A stretch of DNA of 64,000 nucleotides from Ophiocordyceps camponoti-saundersi (nom. inval.) (Eukaryota; Ascomycota; Sordariomycetes; Hypocreales; Ophiocordycipitaceae). A program made the position numbers and the translations under genes. This document shows, in pieces, positions 45,601 through 56,380 of this stretch. Below the pieces are notes generated by a model. It did no database searches. It was not told the DNA's origin and saw only the letters and a list, made by a program, of their open reading frames with translations. Each line of letters begins with the position of its first letter. Within the stretch, counting starts at the first letter, position 1. The stretch spans positions 1 through 64,000 of the forward strand of contig PDHQ01000111.1 of assembly GCA_003339415.1 (NCBI GenBank), written 5' to 3'.

Positions 45601-47960
45601 CATGCACCCAGGTCCCCGTCGAGGCACATTGGTCAGTTGGGAAGGTTGAACGATACCATGCCCCCCTTCGACGCGCCTACGAGGTGATCTCGGCCGAACT
45701 TCGACCCGATGTCGGTCGGGATTCTGTCCTGCAAATGGCTGTGAAAGCAGTCAACGACACAGCAGGACCTGATGGACTCGTCCCAACCCTTTTGGTTTTT
45801 GGAGCCTACCCACGTGTACATCCCGACTCGGCTCCGACCCCTTCCACCTTGCGACGGGCTGCCGCTGTCCAGAAGGCCATGACTGAACTCCGGAAATACC
45901 ATGCCCAACGGATGGTCCGCGACGCTCTGTCCATGCGAAACGGCCCCGACGTCTCCGACGTTCTGCGGCTGCCTCTGAACAGCCAAGTTCGCGTTTGGCG
46001 CGAACCCGGCAAATGGACGGGACCATACACCCTTCTCTCTATCGACGGCCACAACGTTACCGTCGATCTCCCACACGGACCTCGTTCTTTCCGGTCTACG
46101 TGTGTCCGCCCCTTTCTGACACCTCCGCACAAAGGCCCCGAATCAATGCCGACTCTGCCTCCTTCTGATGTCGACTCAACTTCGGCACCATCCCGAGCAA
46201 CGCCCCGTCCGAGGATTGCCATGCGTATTCCTCGAAATCTCTCCACGGACGACGCCTTCATAACGCAGAAGGAAAAGGACAACATGTCGCTATCCCTCAA
46301 GCTTCGGGCTGAAGGAAAGATCACGACGGCTGGCCGACCTTTTGAGGCCTCGGATGCCCAGGAGATCAATGACCTCGTTGGCCGCGGTGTCTTTTCCTTT
46401 GAAAAGTATGATACCGTTAAGTACCGTGGCGTTCGCGTTTTCAGAGCACGCATGGTCCGAGAAATTAAGGGGACGGGCACCGACTGCCCGTACGAAAAAT
46501 CCAGGCTCATTATCGCAGGTCATAGCGATAAGGGTAAGGATGCAATCCTCACCCAGTCCCCGACGATACAACGGGTCAGCCAGCGGCTTATTCTCGCTCT
46601 TGCCCCGGCTGCCCTTCAATCGGGCTTTGAACTGGCCCTACGTGACATCACCCAGGCGTACCCGCAGTCACGATCTGACCTTGAACGGACCATCATCGCC
46701 ACGCTCCCCCCTGAGATGAAGGACCGGTACCCTCCGGATACTGTGATCCGCGTTATCAAGCCGCTGTACGGTATTGCGGAGGCCGGTGTCCACTGGTTTC
46801 GGACCTACCAAGACCACCATCTTCAACAGCTGCGGATGCGGACGTCGACCTTCGATGCCTGCCTCCTCGTTAAGTATGGCGATCGAGCGCGTTTTGGGCT
46901 CGTTGGTCTGCAGACCGACGATACTCTTATGCTCGGCACAAAGGCCTTTGGACAACTGGAGGACGAGCAGATGACCGCCGCTCAGTTCCGCACCAAACCT
47001 AAGACTGTCCTCCGGGCCGGGGACACTGCGGACTTCAATGGATCTCGGATCGACCTCGCCCCGAGTTCGATCTCCCTTCGACAAAAGGGCCAAGCGGCCA
47101 AGATTCGACCCGTCGACTGCTCCGCCCCGGATTACGCTCAGCAGTACCTCGAACAACGTGCCCGAGGTGCTTATGTCGCCTCCATCTGTCAACCCGAAGC
47201 CGCCTATGATCTTTCCGTCGCTGCCCAGCGGCAGTCTCCGGACAGAAAAGACTGCGAGAAGCTCAATAAAAGGCTACGATGGCAGCAAGAGCACCAAAAC
47301 CGAGGACTGCGATACATCCCTGTGCCGCTGGACGGCATGAAGCTCTACATTTTCACCGACGGTTCTTTTGCGAATAACTCCGACCTATCCTCACAAATCG
47401 GATACGTCATTGTGCTTGGACAGGAGACCGGCGGCAAAGACAAGTTCACGCTCTCCGGGAACATCATCCACTGGAGCTCGACGAAGTGCAAAAGGGTGAC
47501 ACGGTCCGTACTAGCGTCCGAAATATACGGGATGTCGGCTGGCTTCGACATCGGTATCTCCATCGGCTCGACATTGACAAGAATTCGGTCCGAACTCGGA
47601 TCAAGCGCGATCCAGACCATTGTCTGCACTGACTCATACTCGCTGTATGAATGTCTGGTGAAGCTTGGGACCACAAAAGAAAAGAGGTTGATGATTGACA
47701 TTATGTCAATGAGAGAATCCTATGAGAACCGGGAAGTCGAGGAAATCAGATGGATAAATGGTTTGGACAACCCTGCAGACGCCATGACCAAGGACAATCC
47801 GAACAAGGCGCTGGAACGCCTGATCGACACCAACACCCTTGATATCCGAGTCCAAGGCTTTGTGACCCGGAAGGAGAAACGCCTAGACTCGGCACGGGCC
47901 GAGGAATCGACCCTTCCCGAAAAAGAAAAAGTTGCCGGTGTTGGACTTGCGCAAGAATGA
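42681..47960 (+). CDS. Copia Gag-Pol polyprotein, intact
   Basis: 1,759 aa in a single frame with no Gag/Pol frameshift. The start is the ATG at 42,681 (MSTPPEDRMELL); the frame is open four codons further up but without an ATG. Gag fills about residues 1-560, ending in a zinc knuckle near 554-567 (CFICGKTGCWSSKH) in which the usual H and last C are exchanged. Protease has DTG at 705-707. Integrase has an H-x4-H...C-x2-C finger (835-872) and D899, D954, E990 (35 residues between the last two). Reverse transcriptase covers about 1,220-1,430 with T-D-D at 1,412-1,414. RNase H acidic residues are D1560, E1614, D1651, D1700. The order protease-integrase-RT-RNase H defines Ty1/copia. The last seven codons and stop lie inside the 3' LTR. 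No premature stop or frameshift. Confidence 0.97.
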   Translation: MSTPPEDRMELLEHHDQLTQEAFGHTKIPKRYWNQFNLDRWDDDVPGDCENAEMIELAMARFISFVESDKQLSGLALFDLFQRHFDGWKSKTWETGRVFMRDLTRSLLTRRGIYVGRSKEPAPKELEKLLNMDEPPVWPAQAYSKTSFEPGLVIPVGLMPETETDTQTTAAPTSQQQTAPQPGPGSDARNVQIQIIPDPQVSQSDASSQNPPVQLTQQPTTYRFQDPQAAARRTQSLPDAPVKELSASMARLDINGQGPHSDTDMELHRYRRGLSSKTPRFQDEPMPDASAFSTLPPIEFPNTHVNSETITRFTKVWDKNTMYSGEPYDLLDDKVRIFMNTCFTLEIHPSCFHAIFPRILSGRARRYYLDHINWSSTFRDMYLQMQKHFDTDVNHSHYYTDWTSTTYQTVRTSYPESKPHEVLQKLFDKLDLCQRALGSDYAGNAPLRTTLINACRGVPELEFALFRPAKDTETLMSDLRSSLETALTRQSGGSQYVQSSHLSPPPPNAPSPDAFYLDRRYQKTFDRPSNRYRNDGGSNSTRNPRADTSWNRKCFICGKTGCWSSKHTEEERKAFKRSFLAHCAFTGTKVDFDAYLTDFEGTEKVPEEDSDDGWALPSHEPTETLYYASSFMQSTQTFHTPRITEQTEDSPSTSPQVAEILCQSAYMHFLTGDNPHEPAPVTAPATHFTLTDRYSQTTFQGILIDTGAASVSTSGRSQFEALRLLMPSLSLDESTAGQVSIKFGEGQIVTSLGSVRVTTPVGKITFHVLPSQTPFLLCLADMDRLGIFFRNTSNHLICGTTKIPVIRKWGHPWFFLSPSEEAVSYLTEQEIRQIHRRFGHPSVSRLHRLLTRAGHDTDVQAIKAVSEVCRQCQLNSPAPQRFKFRLEDDRDFNFEVIVDVLYIDQRAVLHAVDQATAFQAARFLPSLSAKDTWNTLRMIWIDTYLGPPDIIRHDAGKNFDSQEFRSEAATLGITCTQVPVEAHWSVGKVERYHAPLRRAYEVISAELRPDVGRDSVLQMAVKAVNDTAGPDGLVPTLLVFGAYPRVHPDSAPTPSTLRRAAAVQKAMTELRKYHAQRMVRDALSMRNGPDVSDVLRLPLNSQVRVWREPGKWTGPYTLLSIDGHNVTVDLPHGPRSFRSTCVRPFLTPPHKGPESMPTLPPSDVDSTSAPSRATPRPRIAMRIPRNLSTDDAFITQKEKDNMSLSLKLRAEGKITTAGRPFEASDAQEINDLVGRGVFSFEKYDTVKYRGVRVFRARMVREIKGTGTDCPYEKSRLIIAGHSDKGKDAILTQSPTIQRVSQRLILALAPAALQSGFELALRDITQAYPQSRSDLERTIIATLPPEMKDRYPPDTVIRVIKPLYGIAEAGVHWFRTYQDHHLQQLRMRTSTFDACLLVKYGDRARFGLVGLQTDDTLMLGTKAFGQLEDEQMTAAQFRTKPKTVLRAGDTADFNGSRIDLAPSSISLRQKGQAAKIRPVDCSAPDYAQQYLEQRARGAYVASICQPEAAYDLSVAAQRQSPDRKDCEKLNKRLRWQQEHQNRGLRYIPVPLDGMKLYIFTDGSFANNSDLSSQIGYVIVLGQETGGKDKFTLSGNIIHWSSTKCKRVTRSVLASEIYGMSAGFDIGISIGSTLTRIRSELGSSAIQTIVCTDSYSLYECLVKLGTTKEKRLMIDIMSMRESYENREVEEIRWINGLDNPADAMTKDNPNKALERLIDTNTLDIRVQGFVTRKEKRLDSARAEESTLPEKEKVAGVGLAQE
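47919..47931 (+). other. Polypurine tract of the intact copia
   Basis: GAAAAAGAAAAAG lies 7 bp before the 3' LTR, inside the Gag-Pol frame, and is also preserved in copies A and B. It is the likely plus-strand primer; the gap TTGCCGG to the LTR is unusual, since such tracts normally touch the LTR. Confidence 0.6.
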
Positions 47961-48348
47961 CTGAAATCCACACGGGTGTGGAACAAGATCCACACATGCT
48001 CAGGATAGGGGGAAAAAGGGGTGCAGTGCGCAGGACGCATTGAAGGACTCAGGCAACAAGAAGTGAGGCAAGTTTCGATTGTGTTTTCATCATGGCATTT
48101 CAGACAGGAGCTTCAACAGACTCCTGGTCGATATCGGATTGGTTTCGGGAAGAGATTGGATCATGCTCGATCCAACATCGAGCATGGAAGAAGAGAGCAC
48201 ACGCAAGGACATTTCATGTATAAGTAGACGTAGAATTCCCTTCGTTTTAGAGAAGACACAGACGAACATTGTGAACCAGAAGAATCATACCTTTAGTACC
48301 AGTGATCGCTGTCAACTCCCGTGTGCGCACCACGAAGGCCAACCAACA
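47939..48348 (+). repeat. 3' LTR of intact copia
   Basis: 410 bp, identical to the 5' LTR over its full length as compared by eye. It includes the final codons and stop of Gag-Pol (47,939-47,960). Confidence 0.97.
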
Positions 48349-49273
48349 ATTAGATTTTAAAAAGAGTAGCTTTTTTAATAATATTCCTAAGAAAGTAAGC
48401 TTAAAAAGTATAAGTAATCTTATAGCTACCTTATTAATAAACCGCTATAGCTTAAGGCTAGGACCGCCTTATATATTTATAAAAGATTTCCTAAGTTTAT
48501 TAGTATAGTATTTATATAATTTTAAATTAGATATATTAAACTTAATTTCTTTCTCTAAGCTTATAAGGTCCTTAAGGTAGTTTTAAGGCGGTGCCTTTAT
48601 AATAGCGGGGATAAAATAATATTATATATTTTTCTTAACTATACTTTTACTTATAAAAATAAGCTACTCCTTAATATTAACTAATAACTAATATAAGATT
48701 AGCGTAACCTTACTAAAGCGCTTAATAACTCTTAATTTATAGCTAGATTTATATATTAGTTTCTTTCGCTTAAATAATTATATTAATTTAACCTTATAAT
48801 ATTACTTTATAAAAATAAAATAAATAAAGGAGATAAAGCCTTTAGCCTCGTAATAAATATATAAAGGCCGCTTTATAGCGATAACTTTATTATTTATCTT
48901 ATTAGCTATTTAAGCTAAACTATCTTAATTATATATAAGGTATTAACTTAACCGCGTAAAGCGTAGGACTAACCGCGCTTATTATAGCCGCGGCCTTAGC
49001 TATAGCCCTAACCTTAATTATAATTATAAGTATAAATTAAAGCTACTTACTCCTTTTTTATTACTAGCTTCTCTTTCTTATTAAATATAATATAATTATT
49101 AACTAATATTATAAAATTTTTATTACTAAATATATTATTAATTAGATTATTTTAAATAAAATTAAGAATCTCCTTATAAAAAGGTAGCGTAATTATAATA
49201 TAAGCGCTAATAATATCCTCTTTAATAGCGGGGGTAACCTTAACGCTTAAGGTAAAAATAATCTTAAGCTTAC
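48349..49273 (+). mobile_element. RIP-mutated sequence between two copia insertions, probable continuation of the 37.6-kb LINE region
   Basis: It starts with the right copy of the duplication ATTAG (48,349-48,353), so it was contiguous with 42,051 before the copia inserted. No motif can be identified with certainty. It ends with CTTAC (49,269-49,273), the target duplication of copy B. An open frame at 48,302-48,508 is an accident of the LTR junction. Confidence 0.5.
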
Positions 49274-49683
49274 TATTAGTTAGCCTTCGTAGTGCGCACA
49301 CGGGAGTTAATAGCGATTACTAGTACTAAAGGTATAATTCTTCTAGTTTATAATATTCGTCTATATCTTCTCTAAAACGAAGGGAATTCTACGTTTACTT
49401 ATATATAAAATATCCTTACGTATACTCTCTTCTTCTATACTCGATATTAGATTAAGTATAATCTAATCTTTTCCCGAAACTAATCCGATATCGACTAAGA
49501 GTCTATTAAAGCTCCTATCTAAAATACTATAATAAAAATATAATCGAAACTTACCTTACTTTTTATTACTTAAGTCCTTTTAATATATCTTACGTAATAT
49601 ACCCCTTTTCCCCTTATCTTAAGTATATATAGATCTTATTCTATATCTATATAGATTTTAGTTATTCTTATATAAGTCTAATA
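49274..49683 (-). repeat. 3' LTR of copia copy B
   Basis: 410 bp, reverse orientation. It starts TATTAGTTAGCC (the mutated complement of the LTR end) and ends AAGTCTAATA, followed by CCGGTAACTTTTTC, the complement of the purine-tract region. Confidence 0.93.
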
Positions 49684-52600
49684 CCGGTAACTTTTTCTTT
49701 TTTAGGAAAGGGCGATTTTTTAGCTTATACTAAGTTTAAGTATTTTTCCTTTTAGGTTATAAAGCCTTAGACTTAGATATTAAAGGTATTAATATTAATT
49801 AGGCGTTCTAACGCCTTATTCGGATTATCTTTAATTATAACGTTTATAAAATTATCTAAACTATTTATCTATCTAATTTCCTTAACTTCCTAATTTTTAT
49901 AAGACTCTCTTATTAATATAATATTAATTATTAACCTCTTTTCTTTCGTAGTTCTAAGCTTTATTAGATATTTATATAGTAAGTATAAGTTAGTATAGAT
50001 AATAGTCTAGATTACGCTTAATCTAAGTTCGGACCGAATTCTTATTAATATTAAGCTAATAAAGATACTAATATCGAAGCTAGCTAATATCCTATATATT
50101 TTAGATATTAATACGGACTATATTACCTTTTTATACTTTATTAAGCTTTAGTAGATAATATTCCTAGAAAGCGTAAACTTATCTTTACCGCTAATCTCTT
50201 ATCTAAATATAATAACGTATCCGATTTATAAAAATAAGTTAGAATTATTCGTAAAAGAACTATTAGTAAAAATATAAAGCTTTATACTATTTAGTAATAT
50301 AGGGATATATTATAATCCTTAGTTTTAGTATTTTTACTATTATTATAGCTTTTTATTAAGCTTCTTATAATCTTTTCTATCTAGAGATTATTTTTAAGTA
50401 ATAACGGAAAAATTATAAGTAGCTTTAAGTTAATAGATAGAGGCGATATAGGCACCTTAAGTATATTATTCGAGGTATTACTAAGCGTAATCCGGGGTAG
50501 AGTAGTCGATAGGTTAAATCTTAGCCGCCTAGCCCTTTTATCGAAGGGAGATTAAACTTAAGGTAAGGTTAATCTAAGATTTATTAAAATCTATAATATC
50601 TCTAGCTCGGAGGATAGTCTTAAATTTAGTACGGAACTAAGTAGCGGTTATTTACTTATCTTCTAATTATCTAAACGCTTTTATACCGAGTATAAGAGTA
50701 TTATTAGTTTATAAACTAATAAGCTTAAAACGCGCTTAGTTACTATATATAATAAGGAGGTAAATATCGAAAGTTAATATCCGTATTTATAGCTATTAAA
50801 AATAATAATCTTAGTAAGTCCGAAATTAATAAATACTAGCTTTTATAATACCGTATAGTAGCTTAATAATATAGATTATAATATCTAAAAAGTATTAGTT
50901 TTTTATCTTAAGAGAAAGCGTAGCGATAATAGTCCTTTTAAAGTTAAATTATAACTACGGGTATACTTAGGTAATATTATATAAGGCTAGTTTAAAGCCT
51001 AATTAAAAGGTAATAGGGGTAAGAGTAAGAATAAGCCGCTAGCTAACTTATTATATTATTAGGGATTAGGTAAAAATAGTATCCTTACCTTTATCGCTAT
51101 AACTTATAATAATAAGCTTAGATTTTTTATATAAGTAGTTAGTACTTATCCCCTTAATTTCCTAAACTATATAAGCTCTAAAAACGCGAACGCTATAATA
51201 CTTAATAATATTATACTTTTTAAAGGAAAAGATACCGCGGCTAATAAGGTTATTAATCTCCTAAATATCCGAGGCTTTAAAAAATTAGCTAGCTATCGTA
51301 ATTTTCCCTTTAGCTTAAAGCTTAAGGGATAACGATATATTATCTTTTTCTTTTTATATTATAAAGGCGTTATCTATAAAAAGATTTCGAGGAATACGTA
51401 TAGTAATCCTCGAATAGGGCGTTACTTAAGATAATACCGAAGTTAAGTTAATATTAAGAGGAGGTAAAGTTAGTATCGATTCGGGGCCTTTATATAGAGG
51501 TATTAGAAAAAGGCGGATATACGTAGACCGGAAAAAACGAGGTCCGTATAGGAGATCGATAGTAATATTATAACTATTAATAAAAAGAAAGGTATATAAT
51601 CCCGTCTATTTGCTAAGTTCGCGCTAAACGCGAACTTAGCTATTTAAAGGTAGCTATAGAATATCGGAGATATCGGGGCTATTTTATATAAATAAAGCGT
51701 CGCGGACTATCCGTTAAGTATAATATTTCCGGAGTTTAGTTATAGCTTTCTAGATAGCGGTAGCTTATTATAAGGTAAAAGGGGTCGAAGCTAAGTTAGG
51801 GTATATACGTAGATAAGCTTTAAAAACTAAAAAGGTTAGGATAAGTTTATTAGGTTTTACTATATTATTAATTACTTTTATAGCTATTTATAGGATAAAA
51901 TCTCGACTAATATTAGGTTAAAGTTTAGCCGAGATTACCTTATAAGCGCGTCGAAAAGGGGTATAATATCGTTTAACTTTCTTAACTAACTAATATACCT
52001 TAACGGGGACCTAAATATATATAATACCTAAAATAGCGGCCTTAGAATAAAACTCCTAAAAGTCGAAGTTTTTTCTAATATTATAATAAATAATATTAGG
52101 GGGTTTAAGGTAAATATCGATTTAAATTATACGAAAGGTATTCTAAGTATTTTTCGCAAAAAGAGATAGGAGGAACCGGGTAGCTTAGAAAGCTATAGCC
52201 TAGTCGATAGTATATAAGATAGCTTATTAGTTAATATAAAGAATATTTACGATAACCTTAAAGTTAAAATTACGGTTATCTTTTAGCTTAAATTTAAACT
52301 ATTAGGGCGCGGGGCTATTTAGTTAGTATTAATAATAAACTTTAAAGATAGCCTTAATAGCTTAGATATCGGTATTATATCTAGCCCGAGTAAGTAGTTA
52401 GTATAGACGGGATATACTAGGGTACCCGAATTATTTATAAATTTAGCGTATCTTTTACTTAGTAAGATACGATATTACTTCTTCTAAAGGTAAAAGAAAA
52501 AACTAAGGATAACTTTATTTATATATAATAAAGATTTTAGTTATACCGTAAATAAGGTAATTTAAAATATTATAGAAGAATATCCCTAATCGATCTATAT

Positions 52601-55160
52601 CTACTAAGTATAAGAGGAATAAGGTTTAACTAAGTAAGATATAGAATATAATCTTACTTACCGGGGTTATAACTTAAATAAAGCTAAGGGAGGTAATAAT
52701 TTAACTTTTACCGAATTTAATAAATACTTAGCTAGCAGTAAACTTATTAAGGGATAGTAAAAGTATAAGGAGCCGTAATACTTTAAACTAAGATTAACCC
52801 GATATTAATATAGATACCGTACTAATATCGATTAGAATACCTTAAAACGTTATCTAAGAATAGCGGTCTATTAAGGTAAAATAAGTAGCGGGAGCTATAA
52901 TAAGTACGGGCTCGTAAAAGTTATCTCCTATTAAGAAATATATATATACTAACTAGTATAGTATTTTAGCTACTTAAGGTAATATTAATAGTAAGTTTTC
53001 CGTTAATTTCGTAATTTAAGGTATATAAAATACTTAAGTTAATTATATAAATAATAAAATATAGTATAAAATTTCGGTAAGTTTATAAGATTAGAATACT
53101 TATCCGTTATCGCTATCCTCCTTTAATATTCTTTCTATCCTTTTAAAGTCTACGAGATAAGCGTCGAAGTTAACTTATATGCTAGTAAAAATATAATAAG
53201 CTAGAAATAAACGTCTAAACGCTTTACGTTCCTCTTCCGTATATTTAGAGGACTAGTATCTAATCTTACTATAAACGAAGTACTTACGGTTTTACGAGGT
53301 ATCGGCCTTTAAGTTACGAGTAAAGTTACTTCCGCTATCGTTATAATATCGGTTCGAGGGCTAGTTAGAAGTTTTCTAATATTAGCGATTAAGGTAGAAA
53401 ATATTAGAGCTTAGAGTATTAAGAGGAGGTAATAATAAGTAAGAGCTTTAAATATATTATAAGCTATTAGATTAACGAGTTAGGGCTATTTTTAGAAAGG
53501 AATAGAGGTTAGATATAAGCGTCTTCGTATTTTTCGCAGGTTTAAAAAGTATAAATTCTAATTTAAGGACGCTTTAGTAAGCGTTAATAAGGGTTATCCG
53601 TAAAAAGGCGTTACTAATATAATCGGAACTAAGAGCACGTTAATAGAGATCTAATTTATTAAAAAGTTTCTATAAAATTTCGTATAATTTACTTTTAGGA
53701 TACGAAGTCTAAACTATCTAGTAAGTAGTAGATATCTAATTTATATAATAATAAAAGTAATTAACGTTTATATTAAAATACTTCTATATTTAAAAATATA
53801 TATCGCGAAAAGTAAAAAATTAGTTAATATAATTAAGATAATACCGTCTTACTTAGCCTAAAAGAATATATAGAAAGATTATATAAAAATAAAATAGGTA
53901 AATCTCTAATATAAAGTAAGTATTTATAAAAATACGGACCTTATTATCTAAAAGGTTATAAAGTTTACCTAAATATATAATATTCTTATCTTAGATTTTA
54001 GTAAATTAAGTAATTATTTCTAAATTAATATATATATTAGGAAATTTAATTAGGGGTAATATAGAGAAAGTAAAAATATCTAGCATAAGTTTATCCTAAA
54101 ATCGAGGTATTTTCGATAAAAGTCCTCGTCGATATTAATAAAGTTCTATATCGATATCTAAATAAGGACCTTAGCTATTAATATTAAGTTTAGCTATACT
54201 CGCTAATAGTTCTTTAATAAGTATATCTAATAGGGACTATATTTTTTAAGTAGTAGCTTAAGGGTTTTAGAATCGGTATATTATCGGTTACTAAGTAAGT
54301 TAAACTAGTAAATTTTAAGATAATATATCTAATTATAATACCTAAGGGTTAGGGATAATTTAGATTTAGGCGTTCCTAATATCTAAGCTAGGCCTTAGTT
54401 AAGGTATTATTTACTATTATAAGGTAAGCGCGGTAATAGTTTAGGTATCTATCTTAGTTTCTAGTATTAATCTTATAAAGATTATAAGTTCTAGTTTAAA
54501 AAAGGTTTTGCTATATATTTAAGCTAGCTATATAGGAAGTTTATCTATATTTAGAAGTTTTTTAAGTTCCTTTAGGGTAGGTTCCTTAGATTTACTAATA
54601 TAAATTCCTTATCTTATAAGAAAGCTTTAGGTAAGGTTTCTTATAAATACTTATCCTATTTCTTACGTCTTCGATTTCTAGCTATTAAAATATTATTAGA
54701 AGAGGTTAAATAAAGCGAAACTAAAAAGTTACTTATCGCTTTCGACGAATAAGATAAATCTCGCTATTACTAATTTAATTATCTTTACGTTTTTATAATC
54801 TCCTAATATATTATCGTCCTAGCGATCTAAGTTAAACTAATTCTAATATTATTTTAAAATCTTAGTATATCTAAATATTTCCTAAGTTAGCTAGTTATAG
54901 TATTTAAGGAGTTCTATTCTATTTTTAGGAGAGGTGCTTATAATTATAAGTAAGTTTTCGAACCGGCTTTAGATAGATATTATAAAGTATTTAGGTTAGC
55001 TTCTTTAAGAGTTCTAAAAGGGGTCCTACGTAGCCTTTTATTAACTCTTTAATCGATTATAGCTTACCTTTATATAGTTACTTTCGTAAGAGTCTACTAT
55101 TAGGGTTAATTATTCTATCCTTACTAATCTATAGTTAATTAAATTTTAACTACTAATTAG

Positions 55161-55570
55161 TATTAATTAGCTTTTATAGTACGTATACGGGAGTTAATAG
55201 CGATTACTAGTACTAAAAGTATAATTCTTTTAGTTTATAATATTTATCTATATTTTCTCTAAAATAAAGGGAATTCTACGTTTACTTATATATAAAATAT
55301 CCTTACGTATACTCTTTTCTTCTATACTCGATATTAGATTAAGTATAATCTAATCTCTTCCCGAAACTAATCCGATATTAACTAGGAGTTTATTAAAGCT
55401 CCTATCTAAAATACTATAATAAAAATATAATCGAAACTTACCTTATTTCTTATTGCCTAAGTCCTTTTAATACGTCCTGCGTAATATACCCCTTTTCCCC
55501 CTATCCTAAGCATATATAGATCTTATTCTATACCCGTATAGATTTTAGTTATTCTTATGCAAGTCTAACA
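55161..55570 (-). repeat. 5' LTR of copia copy B
   Basis: 410 bp, reverse orientation. It starts TATTAATTAGC and ends AAGTCTAACA. The last three bases keep ACA unmutated. Confidence 0.93.
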
Positions 55571-56380
55571 CTTATTAAGCTTATTAGCCTTTAATTTAAA
55601 CTTAGACTTAATAAGTATTAAGGCGGAAGCGGAATTAGTAATAAGAGGTGGAGTATAAAGGATAGGAGGATAATTAGTAAGAAATAAGCTTTCTTATAAG
55701 CGTATATTATTCTTAATAGCGCGGTAAATATAGCGTAGCTTCTTAGTTAACTACTTAAAATAGTTAATTACTTATATATAAAAAATACGCTATTTTTATA
55801 TTTAGGCTAATATAATAGCGATAAGTTAGTTAGCGCTAGTTAGACTTTTAATCGCCTTATTATTATTATTATAGTACTTTAAAAGCTATAAAAATAGCTG
55901 CTAGAACCTCGGTAATAAGTTAAGTAGGAAAAACCCTTTTAAAAGAGGTAAAACCCCCCGCTATATAATAGGACCGCGTCTAGCTTAAGGCTAGGCTAGG
56001 CGCTTTACGTATATAAAGAAAGTAACTATTAGTTATAATAGTACTATATAATATAAGGAAAGATAAGGAAAGATAGATAAGATAAGGAAAAGATAATAGT
56101 AGCGGCAGTATATACTACCTATATATACTAGTATATACCTCCCTAGCTTTTAAGTATATATTACTTAACCCTTAAGTATATAGCTACGTACCTTTTCTAT
56201 ATATAGTATATATTTAGGTATATACCCCTTTTTTAAGCCTTCCTAATCGGGAAGCTTTCCTAATTAAGAAGTTAGTCTTTATAAATTAGTAACTTAAAGC
56301 TTAAAAGTATATAAAAGAAGGGGGGGTCGCTCTTACTAGTATAAGTAAGCTATTATTATCTTATTATTTTTTTTTAATAA
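55571..56380. other. Unassigned RIP-mutated stretch, possibly including a gypsy 5' LTR
   Basis: It begins with the right duplication of copy B. It contains a short purine repeat (AAGGAAAGAT-type, 56,052-56,090) and TATATA-rich sequence with CTAGCTTTTAAGTATATA motifs. It directly precedes Gag-like sequence, so part may be the LTR and leader of the gypsy-like element, but no matching 3' LTR is visible in the window. Confidence 0.35.

Larger units (their letters stand above)
42052..48348 (+). mobile_element. Intact Ty1/copia LTR retrotransposon, recent insertion
   Basis: A 6,297-bp element with LTRs of 410 bp (42,052-42,461 and 47,939-48,348) that are identical base for base as read. LTR ends are TGTTGG...CCAACA. 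The target duplication ATTAG is perfect. It has an untranslated leader of 219 bp, one uninterrupted Gag-Pol frame, and a purine tract before the 3' LTR. It keeps normal CA/TG content while DNA on both sides, including two older copies of the same family, is saturated with RIP changes. It therefore inserted after RIP had acted here, and it appears able to move: all expected catalytic residues are present. It sits within a RIP-mutated LINE, only 920 bp from copy B, which lies in the opposite direction. Confidence 0.98.
49274..55570 (-). mobile_element. Ty1/copia retrotransposon, RIP-destroyed full-length copy B
   Basis: A reverse-orientation copy of the intact element, again 6,297 bp. LTRs are 49,274-49,683 (3' LTR) and 55,161-55,570 (5' LTR). 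The flanks are CTTAC (49,269-49,273) and CTTAT (55,571-55,575), a 5-bp duplication with one difference. Changes relative to the intact copy are again CpA to TpA and TpG to TpA, and every Gag-Pol segment carries stops. The two LTRs were not equally mutated: the 3' LTR keeps GTGCGCACACGGGAG near 49,290, and the outer end of the 5' LTR keeps TATGCAAGTCTAACA near 55,556. Confidence 0.95.

Noticed and set aside
42578..48040. Many medium open frames on both strands within the copia element
   Set aside because: They are shadows of the 1,759-aa Gag-Pol frame, which alone carries the catalytic motifs.
48302..48508. 68-codon open frame across the 3' LTR boundary
   Set aside because: It joins LTR sequence to RIP-mutated flank and arose only by the insertion.
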